This document shows positions 55,421 through 64,000 of a stretch of 64,000 nucleotides of DNA, piece after piece (within the stretch, counting starts at the first letter, position 1; each line of letters begins with the position of its first letter). Under the pieces are notes generated by a model, which had not been told where the DNA came from, did not search any database, and worked only from the letters and a program-made list of their open reading frames with translations. Location of the stretch: positions 155,861,241 through 155,925,240 of the forward strand of contig OX422221.1 of the NCBI GenBank assembly GCA_949130495.1, read 5' to 3'. The translations under genes were made by a program, and so were the position numbers. The stretch is from Sambucus nigra. Lineage: Eukaryota; Streptophyta; Magnoliopsida; Dipsacales; Adoxaceae.

Positions 55421-56715
55421 ACGCATTGACCAAACGATGGTCTCTGAGAAGGTCCTCGTCATAGAAAGAGCCCCTAGTTGGATGGACCCAATTATTGCTC
55501 ATTTACGGAGACACATTACCGAATGAGAGTAGATTGGCTCATCAAGTGAGGGTGAAAGCAACTCATTTTCACCTTTCCCGAGGAATAAGCTCTACAAAAG
55601 ATCATTTATAATCCCTTACCTTCAGTGCATTCACCTATGGGACACCGAGAAATTTCTCAATTAGATTCGTAATTGTATTTGTGAGAGTCATGCAGGGGGA
55701 GGTCATTATCTTTCCAAGCGATTAGGGATGCCTATTGGTGGTCTCACATGTAAAAGGATTCAAGAACCTATGTTCACAAATGTGAAAAGGGCCAGAAGTT
55801 CTCTTTTATGGTTTACCAGCCAGCTAGAAACCTGAAATCTTTGATAAGTCCTTAGCCTTTAGCATAATGTGGAATAGATAATTTTAGACCACTACCTATT
55901 GCACCAGGAAATATCAAGTATATCCTGATCAACATAGACTACTTCACAAAGTGGGCAGATGTAGAACCACTAACAAATATTCATGATGTCGATATGACAA
56001 GGTTTATTTGAAAGAGCGTCATGACACGCTTTGGGGTACCAAGCACTATCATCACCTAAAAACATCATGCATCTTGAAAGCAACTTCTTTCAAGGATTTT
56101 ATAATGAGCATGGAATCAAGCATCACTTAAATTCTATGGCGTATCCCCAAAGTAATGGTCAAATAAAATCTTATAACAAAAAGATGTTCGACGGCTTAAA
56201 GAAGAGGCCAAAAAAAGTAAAGGGTGCTTGGGTGGATGAGCTCCCCATTGTTCTATGGGGATACCTTACTTCTTCTAGGAAACCAGCTGGGGAAACACCC
56301 TTTGCGCTCACCTATGGAATGGAAGCTATTATCCCTACTTGAGGCTGGTCTCCCAACTATGAGAATCAACTTGGCCGACCAAGGGCTGAACTACGATGCA
56401 TTCCGCATTGAACTTGACTTAATAGACGAGCGAAGATAATAAGTCATGATTAATATGGCTTCATATTAGTATTAACTGGACAAATAATATGATAAAAAAT
56501 TCAATCCGAGGTAATTTCGGATGCGGGACTATGGCCTAAGGAAAGTCCTGAACAGTGCCATAATATTGTCATATGTAAAGATGGAACCAAACTGGGAAGG
56601 ACCTTTTAAGGTAATCAAGGATGTCCTTCAAGGATCATATCACTTGGAAATGCTGGAAGGCAGGGAGATACCGAGAGCATGGAATGCAGCCAAACTCAGG
56701 AAGTTCTACTTTTAG
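55421..56715 (+). pseudogene. Integrase of element F
   Basis: A degraded zinc-binding part is followed by the core: CGIDNFRPLPIAPGNIKYIL, NIDYFTKWADVEPLTNIHD and MTRFGVPSTIIT, then a stop where the second catalytic Asp (normally TDNG) should be. Open from 56031: EHGIKHHLNSMAYPQSNGQI, in which the usual catalytic Glu after NGQ is changed (NGQIKSYNK). LWGYLTSSRKPAGETPFAL follows. The C-terminal part (56521-56715) is open: PNWEGPFKVIKDVLQGSYHL, ending WNAAKLRKFYF. Two of three catalytic residues are gone. Confidence 0.82.
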
Positions 56716-57802
56716 TCTTATTTATCATTTATCATCACATTTAGTTTATTAAATTTTCATTTGAAACTTATATTGCTTGCAAGTTATTATCCAATTAATA
56801 AAGTCCCATTGTCTCTCGTATTATGTTTTCATATATTGGATGCCTCAAATTTTTATTATCTATCTCAACATTATGAACCATTTGTAATTTATATCTCTCC
56901 CAATGAAAATAGAAATCACCTTTTTTTATAGTAAGTTAGTTAGTTAATCTCAACCAAGGAATTTCCTTACATACGAAAAAACTGTTGTAGATTATAATAA
57001 GTTATACAGTTTACTTCAAATGATGGATTTCATTATGCAGAGAAGGGGTTCACAGTAATTGCAATAAGTTATTAGAGATCATCTCAATTTCTACAACCCT
57101 CAAGTCTTTTTCATAACTAAAAATAATAGGTTTTATAAGTTTCCCTGACAATAGCAATAGACCTATAGGGGATCCTTAAGGAAAAAATCCAACTTAGGAT
57201 GGTCCCCAAATGTGTTGGTCATTAAAAACTCGATCGAAAGGATGTCCAATTAGCTAGGTACATTCTTTCCATCATATCACTAAAGCCTAAGGGAGTGCGA
57301 GGACACGATGTAAGAGGTAAGGCAGATGGAATGATATTGCTAAAGTATATTGGAATGGGAGAATGTTCGACACAAGTCATCAAATTCATTCAGTCGACCA
57401 AGGCCCAAAATGGTTAACAAATGTTATTGAGTCATTTAGTCAACTAAAATGCCAAAATGACTAATCCAAATACTAACTGATTTAATTGAAAAAGCCTGAA
57501 ATAATCAATAGTAGTACATGGTCATTAAAAGTTCTAAGTGGTCGGTAAATGTCAACTCTTCCTAGTTAGCAGTAAAAAACATAAATCCAATCATTAACTC
57601 GTATTTAGTCAGCACGTTCTGAAATATTGAACAAGTTGATAACTAAAGTTTATACATGTTGATAAAAAAACTCGAGATTACAATTACAAGAATTAAAGAT
57701 ACACCAAAGACCATAAAAGTACCCAGACTAACTATGGATGGAGACCAAGATAGTTAGTTATGTGTGCTCTTCGACCATTATCTAGATTAGGACAAACACC
57801 TC
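56716..57802 (+). other. Non-coding region after integrase of F
   Basis: AT-rich, about 1.1 kb, in the place where element E has its minisatellite. No tandem repeat and no domain seen. Confidence 0.5.
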
Positions 57803-59693
57803 TTATTCATCTTCAAGATAATGATTTTGAAGTTGGGCAGGAATGACATCAATTGGGATCCATTTATCATCATTTGAAGGGGGGGAGGGGGACGGTAAGC
57901 ATGGAAATCTACTTGGTACTTGTACCATAGGTATGATTCCTATAGGGTCTTAATCTCTCTGAGGGCAGTAAACCACCCACGCTTGAATGCAACCTCCTCG
58001 GCTTCTTTAAGAATTGTTAGTGAATCAATCTAGCCTTCATCATAAACCATTGCCCACACTTCTTGACGGCCCACTCTAAAGAGATGCCTCAACCTTGTAA
58101 CATCCCTTTATAGTCCATCTGTGATGCCATATCCTCTTTGGATGGTCTTTTTTATCTTAATGACCTCCATTTACTAGGAATTATTTTCAGCCTGAATTAA
58201 CCCGCCTACTTGCCTCACATCCTTGCTCTCCAAGAGTTGGACTCTAAGACCATTTACCTCCTCTTCACTAAAGAACTAATTTCTTCCATGACTTGGAGGT
58301 CATCTTTTAGTTTGTTTACCATCTCGGATATGTCCTTATACTATTTAGTCATTGCTTTTAATTGCTTACAGTGAGAAACTAAATACTAATGCATGGACCC
58401 ATAATTCTCCCCATGTTTGGGGTAGGAGGGATGTAGTCCTTTAGGACAATGGAATATAAACAACATAATAAATAACGAGTGCAATGCATACTAGCATAAT
58501 TGAAAAAACAAGGAGCATCAATAAAAGAAAATGTTTTTTTCATTGATCAGTAGGGGAGGAAAAAATCTAGTACAACCAAAGAAAAGAAATTAGAAGGACC
58601 GAGCAAATGAAAAAAATAGTAAAACTAGAGAAATTTCTCCTTCACTTGATTAGATATTTTCGACGCCTTCCCTTTCTAAAAAGCCTTTTTCTCATCCCTA
58701 GTCTGACAAATGGCGTCTCTTCGTCATCAAGTGGAGAATGTCCTAGATTGTGGAGCTGAAACATGTCAAATTTTGGAGGGACTCCTGCTGCCCCCAAAGC
58801 TTGTTCCCATATTTTTTTAAGGAAACCTTATAGGCACAAGTTATTTGGATTTCAGAATCATCGTAGGCCTCATCCAAACTTTCGTTTAGCTTCTATTCTT
58901 CATGCTCGTGATCTCCTCTTCCAAATTATGTACCATCCCAACCAGGCCTAGATTTTTTTAACATGTTTATCCCACTCTACGACCACCCAACTATTGGCCT
59001 CCTGGAGATAGGCATAGGCCATTACTCAACTCTCTCTGTTATGCTCAATTGTAGCACAAGCATTAGCTAAGTTTTTCCCAGCCTTCTTCAGGACTTCTTC
59101 AGCTTTTGGTTATTCATGGACTGATCATCATGACCATCCAGAAGGGTAGTAAAGTCAGATAAAAACTGCATTAACAAAGAAAAAAGGATTATTGCATCGA
59201 AGGTGAGCATAGAGAAAAGATAAGAAAATCGAGGACATTTACTAGAGTATTTCCCTGAACGGACTTGATTGCCAGCAGGGTTTACCCCAATCGTGAGGAG
59301 CACTCATGATCGGTTGTAAATATTCCCCCCTTAGCAGATTAATGGTAAGAATTGAACTATTGGCCACATTCTACCCCTCAGTAACCACAAAAAAGAGGAC
59401 TCAACAGGGGCCTTTAAGGACAACCTTTTCTTTCTTTCTCTCTCTTATCTTCTCCTCTTCTTCTCTCTCTCTTTATCTATCCCTTCTATTCTCATCTCCT
59501 TATCTCTTTTTCTTTTCTCTTTATTTCTCCTTCCCCTTGGCTCCCAAGATGGAACCACTAACATTAGAGGAATCACCATCTGCTCTCTTCAGAGACGTCA
59601 TTCGACCAGATAATAGGACATGATCATAATCATCAATGTTTAACACTCTCCTCTTTATAGGGGGCTCCGTATCCTTCTCCTCCTCTTTTTTTG

Positions 59694-59735
59694 TTCTTCT
59701 TCTTCTTCTTCTTCTTCTTCTTCTTCTTCTTTATT
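59694..59735. repeat. (TTC)n microsatellite
   Basis: About 12-13 TTC triplets within a longer pyrimidine-rich stretch (59425-59790). Confidence 0.9.
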
Positions 59736-60156
59736 TTATTCTTACCCTTCTCCTTCTTCTCATTCTTCTAATTTTTCTTCCTTTTCCTCTACTTCAATTG
59801 GTTCAAAAGTAGAAACCAGGGACTTTATCAACTCGACGAGCCATAAAACTACTGATAGTATTTTTTTCTCTAATAAATAAGATGAAAAATGAGGATGCTC
59901 GTCATCAAAAAGTCTCTCTCGAACTCTTCAAGCTTTGAGGAGATCAACAACTCTCATCTCGTGCAGGGAAGGTTCTTGATTTTTATCACGAGATGCAAGA
60001 TAGAGGAAGAATACATAAATCAGAGGACTAGAAACAGAAGTAGAGACCAAGCAAATATAATGAAAAAAATAAGCAAACAGAAGTAAAGGGAAAGAGAACT
60101 ATTTGATCTTCCCCCTAGTCAGGGATCTAAGGACCTCGATACCTCTCCCCTTAGGT

Positions 60157-60173
60157 AGGGGGGGGGGGGGGGA
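60157..60173. repeat. Poly-G tract (about 15)
   Basis: Run of G after TAGGTA. On the minus strand it is a C run in the antisense ORF region of F. Confidence 0.85.
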
Positions 60174-60600
60174 TGCTATAAATTTTTGGTAATAAAACCT
60201 TCCTCCTAGTATCCTTTATAGGGTCCCAAAAAGTTCATGACCAAGACCCTATCATCTTTTGTAGTTTTTAAGACATGATGCCATCATTTTTGCCCAGCCA
60301 AGTAGAACAGTAATAATGCTCAGCTAGCCTAGGTTAGTCCCATATAGTTCCTTTATCCTATAGACCTCATTTATAATTTTCTAAACATTTGATGTTCATT
60401 GATTAGGGACGAGTTCCAAGAACTTGAAGAATCTCAGAAAAAGAGGGTTTGGGGGGAAATGAAATCCCACATGTAACAAAGAGGTTATGAATCCAGTGCA
60501 CCCTCTATGTTACGAACATCTTTAGGGTTCGAGGCACAGTCAATTTCCATCATTTTTGGGATCTTATAAGGCTTACTAAATTTTGGTACAATTTTGTTAT

Positions 60601-61058
60601 CGAGAAGAACGATAGTTAATAAAAGACCTCTAGCAACATAATAAGACTAATTAAAATAGTGAAAGAAAAGAGAAGATTATAAATACTTGTAGAAATGTAT
60701 GGGAAGGTCTGAGAATATGAATAATTGAAGAGAAGAACGTAATGGAAGTTTTATGGATGAGGAACGTTTGAAAGATGATGGTTGGAAGTAATGTACATGG
60801 GTTTGAATCCCGGGTTGATGATGGATCATAAGTCTCAACAAGGGTAACTTTAATTACTTGCTCAGACCAATGTACCCCCACCTCTTTAACGAAATCATAA
60901 GTCTTCCATGGTGTTTATCCTCGAACGAGCATATCCTAACAAGTTTAGGAGTATTACAAACATGCCACCCCAGTTTTAAAATAGTTTTAGTCCTTGGGAC
61001 TTGAAGTTACTTGAAATCTGTTTTCCCAAATTTTTAGCCCAAAGGTTTTAAGGGCAAT
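60601..61058 (+). other. Non-coding DNA before the 3' LTR of F
   Basis: No domain. The polypurine tract should lie just before 61059. Only AAAGGTTTTAAGGGCAAT is seen, which is weak. Confidence 0.4.
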
Positions 61059-61492
61059 TGTGGGGCTTAGTTATTTCATCCCAAAAGTACAGTCGACCAA
61101 CCTAACTTACACAGTGGATGGGCTGGCCCAAGCTAGTTATTTATTTATATTTTTGTATATAACATGTCCTTAAATGCATGGAGATACACACGAATAGGTT
61201 ACCAATAATCTCAAAGGAGATATTTAGGGACTCTAGGAGTTAAGAGCAAGCTAATTCAGTTACTTGTATAACTCAATCACTTATTTTCCACAACTGTAAA
61301 TTGTAAACCCTAGCCCGGGGCAATGGGATGTAACCTAGATTATTGAGAGACACTAATAAGAACATATCAACCTCTCCATAGATGTAGGCAAGTTGTCGAA
61401 CCACGTACATTTCTTATTATGTGTGTGGTTATTTGCTTTTATCTTTATATTGCTTTCTGGATATTTTTATTGTGATAATTCTTGCACACACA
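61059..61492 (+). repeat. 3' LTR of element F
   Basis: Matches 35588-36010 (see that entry). The R/U5 motif is at 61378-61407 (CATAG-ATGTAGG ... CGAACCACG), where the left arm of the stem appears damaged by two G-to-A changes. It ends in a (CA)n run that blurs the edge. Confidence 0.82.
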
Positions 61493-62718
61493 CACATGAA
61501 AATAGTTAGAAAATATCAGCAATGAAATAAAATATTACCTCCAGATCCTAGTAGATATCTGACATAGTACCCTCCTGACATCTGGGTCGTAGTAGACAAT
61601 GGGAAAATATTTTCTTGTCCCCTCCGCACTCACTACACTTACATGCCAAGGACCATCTTGGTGGTGTTGTGGTTGTGTAGTTGTAGGGCATACACTCCAT
61701 GGGCTTAAAAACACTCTACAACGCAGGATCTAGAAATCTAGGCATATTACATGGGCCTATACGTCATGTACATTATCCACACAAAGGACATGTGATACCA
61801 ATAGAAGATAGCAGTACTCTTTCCACCATGTGTCATAATCCAGTTGCATATCCATAAACATAACTTATTGGGTAAAAGAACTGGTCTAGAGTATAAAAAA
61901 TGAATGTCCGAGCATAACCCCAATGGTCTTTAGGAACCACCCCCTCAGTAATAAACTTTCTCTGTCTGGTAAATTAACTCTATGGGAATGAACATGATCA
62001 GAAATCTTCATGTTTGAGCCTACGGAGATAATAAGATACCCAAATTAATCATGCACACTAATAAACTACACAATATTTCCCCTCTTGACCTCCACCCTGG
62101 TCATCATGGTCAAATCTAAGGGTGTAAACCCCTTTTACCCGCACGAGAAATGAAAGATGTGGGTCGTATCCCACCTCTTATGAAACAGAGATAAAATAAT
62201 CCTTTGAATATTCTAAGTATTCGTAATAGTTGACCTGAAATGGCATGTTCAAAGTGAGATTATATTATGTGACTATGAAAGACCCAATATCTCCAAATAA
62301 TGCCAACGACTATACACTAAACATATAGTGGTGTGTAACTTACTGGTAGTGATGACATGTTAACGTAATTTTAATTTAAAAGTAATTAACTAACATAATA
62401 ATATTAAATATAGAGTATTAAGTCATTAATTAATTAATTATACTATTCGACAAAAAAATTATTAATTCTAAATATTTCACAACAATGCAAGAAATAATAG
62501 TAAAAAAAATAACATTATATCTTGTTATTTATGAATAGTGGGAATATATGTGCCTCGAGCGAGGTATGAATGGGGTATGGGTGGTCCCATGACGAATATC
62601 CTATCTAGGAAGACAAAGTTATGAATGTCAAGCTATGTCGCACATGATGTAATTGCCCCTTGAAAATTGATGCTTTGGCCACCAACGAATATCTTATTTC
62701 TTTGAGTTTTGGTTAATT
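61493..62718. other. Unassigned DNA right of element F
   Basis: The minus strand of about 61690 to 61550 gives a stretch of about 38 codons without a stop (GPWHVSVVSAEGTRKYFPIV) and 61880 to 61790 gives YDTWWKEYCYLLLVSHVLC in the same direction. It is not a family I recognise, and stops interrupt it. Could be a decayed gene or another element. No gene called. Confidence 0.3.
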
Positions 62719-62746
62719 GGGGGGGGGGGGGGGGGGGGAGGGGGTG
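62719..62746. repeat. Poly-G tract (about 20) with one A
   Basis: An uninterrupted G run of about 20 bases, then A and five more G. The long minus-strand frame over it encodes a proline run by chance. Confidence 0.9.
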
Positions 62747-64000
62747 AAATTAGGTTGTTGCTGTTCAAAATAGGAGTTTTGTACCTCCATGTCCCTTGGA
62801 AAGTCGACCCTCGCATGAGCATTGTTGTCGCGTTATTCGACTTATCGTGGGGCATATCGGTATGCTTGTAAGAGTACATGTATAATCAAAGTGACCTACA
62901 TGATTGGATTATCTAACTTCTTTAATAGAACATTTTTTTTCTTTTTCCTAGAGGTCCTCGAAAACCTTCATTAACTTCAACCCAAATCATTCACGTCAAA
63001 CCTTAAGTACACCACAAAAGAAAGGTATATGTGACTTATGAGACCTAGATTCACCCCAATGGTTAAAATTAACCCCTTTGGATTTTTGGATCAAATTTCA
63101 AATACACTACGAAAATATACTCTTCATATAGAAAAACTATTATATTGTAAATTTGATCATATTATTGTATTTTAAGTATGGGCATTCTTGGTTGGGAATG
63201 AACATACTTAGAGTTTTTGCAAAATAATTTTAAAACTTTGGTATGCAAAAATCGAATAGAATCCCTTGTCTACAAAGCAACCTACTCACTACAACCTGAA
63301 CGCAACAATGATTTTTTCTGTTATCCTTTGTGAAATTACCGACCTCTTTTCACAACCTGCCTTCGCCATAGGTTCACAACAGTGAAGCTTCTGTAAAGCG
63401 AACATATAAATTTTCTTAAGCATAATTTTTCAAAGATCTCATTGAGATGAATTTCAAGAACACTATTTTGTTTATGAAAGACATAGACTTGACTACTTGA
63501 GACCTAAAGTGTGTTGCACATAGTAAACAAGCATCATAAACTTCCGTCACTTATAGCTATATAGTTATGTGTAAAATATTTTTCCAAACCAATAGAGAGG
63601 TTGGAAAATCTTTTTGAAAATCAAACCAAATTTATATTTGAGAAAATATCCCCCTCATTTCTTTATTCTTTAAGCAATAGATTTTAATGTTTCTCTTTGA
63701 GAAAACTACAGAATAAATTCATATAATCATATTTTTATTCATATCTTTTTTAACTAAAACTTTTGTTCAAGAGTATGTTTTTTCTCTAATAACAATTAGG
63801 AAAACAATTATGATATTTTCAACGCCATTACACTTATATACACCAACTCAACCATTATGATTCCCTCACACACATGAAGTTTCGCTTTTGTGGTTGCTTA
63901 AAGGTTCAAACCTTGGAACGAAAAGCTACTACAACTTTAAGGAATACTTTTTCCATCCAAAAGGATTTGAAGACATTGGTCTTGAACCAAAATTGATGGA
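62747..64000. other. Unassigned AT-rich DNA at right edge
   Basis: No coding domain, LTR terminus or repeat recognised on either strand. Confidence 0.4.

Larger units (their letters stand above)
57803..60600 (-). pseudogene. Antisense ORF of element F
   Basis: Opposite to gag-pol, in the same place as the antisense ORF of E. The C-terminal end is readable: EEVAFKRGWFTALREIK, then WIPIDVIPAQLQNHYLEDE and a stop at 57803-57805, an acidic tail as in E. The middle (59260 to 58950) reads FLSDFTTLLDGHDDQSMNNQ, KKAGKNLANACATIEHNRES and YAYLQEANSWVVVEWDKHVK, a charged coiled-coil-like part. Another segment is MVNKLKDDLQVMEEISSL (58320 to 58270). The N-terminal transposase-like half is too decayed to show. 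The run of TTC triplets at 59697 would encode a charged repeat. Many stops. Confidence 0.55.
35588..61492 (+). mobile_element. Element F: Tat-type element interrupted by other elements
   Basis: Bounded by two direct repeats (35588-36010 and 61059-61492) of the same orientation. Internal F parts in order are a PBS relic, gag pieces, triplicated nucleocapsid/protease (50004-53400), RT, two RNase H domains, integrase (to 56715), a long antisense ORF (60600 to 57803) and the 3' LTR. Inserted between its gag parts are a Tekay-like LTR (36264-39034) and the composite C/D (about 39600-49940). Without these F would be about 12-13 kb. No clean TSD was found, so assignment of both LTRs to one element rests on order, orientation and LTR similarity. 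Confidence 0.6.

Noticed and set aside
59306..59623. Serine/leucine-rich plus-strand frame
   Set aside because: It comes from a pyrimidine-rich stretch opposite the antisense ORF of F, with no domain.
35583..61497. Target-site duplication around element F
   Set aside because: The right LTR ends in a CA run, so the edge is blurred. catag on the left and cacat or catga on the right do not match well.
61550..61890. Possible minus-strand host gene exon
   Set aside because: Short readable pieces only, with stops and no family recognised. Left as unassigned.

Overview
The window looks like nuclear DNA of a flowering plant with a repeat-rich genome. It is a pile-up of nested, decayed Ty3/gypsy LTR retrotransposons, with no intact host gene, no rRNA or tRNA gene and no bacterial-type gene organisation that I can see. 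The pol proteins have Tat-lineage features: a second RNase H domain, an antisense ORF downstream of integrase, and primer-binding sites (PBS) of the TTGGTGCC/TTGGTATCGTCTGTGGGAAC type. Other pieces are Athila-like (tRNA-Asp-type PBS, GTTTGGGGGTGG polypurine tract) and Tekay/Del-like (LTRs that begin TGTAATACCCCG). The species cannot be named from the sequence. All protein-coding remnants carry stops and frameshifts.

Layout, left half (minus-strand elements). 1-1415: gag and PBS of element Z, which runs off the left edge. 3212-9705: element A, a decayed gag-PR-RT-RNaseH-IN element whose RT palm is deleted. 9945-34873: element B, a large element without recognisable reverse transcriptase (LARD-like), with about 2.5-kb LTRs and a near-perfect target-site duplication (TSD; gttag/gttgg). 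Two later insertions sit inside B: the complete Tat-type element E (12870-24845, perfect GTGTG TSD) and a solo Tekay-like LTR (27903-30841, perfect CTTTC TSD) that splits B's proline-rich ORF. Removing both leaves a B of about 10.0 kb.

Layout, right half (plus-strand elements). 35588-61492: element F, a Tat-type element stretched to about 26 kb by a Tekay-like LTR (36264-39034) and by a composite of element C (LTR remnants about 41100-42445 and 48645-49935) with the Tat-type element D inside it (about 43022-48640). F's nucleocapsid/protease segment is present three times in tandem (50004-53400), and all three copies share the same lesion at the catalytic aspartate. 61493-64000 is unassigned AT-rich DNA with a poly-G tract.

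How the parts work together: the domain order (gag, PR, RT, RNase H, second RNase H, IN, antisense ORF, LTR) is that of replicating Tat elements, but nothing here looks able to move by itself. The most interesting signals are a stem-loop in the LTR R/U5 region of elements D, E and F, whose stem changes on both sides between families; the triplicated protease module with its inverted LTR-like tails; a 105-bp (35-codon) minisatellite in E; a tandem array of about 178 bp inside a Tekay-like LTR; a dense cluster of perfect TTCGAA-centred palindromes in the solo LTR; and repeated polypurine-tract modules in B.
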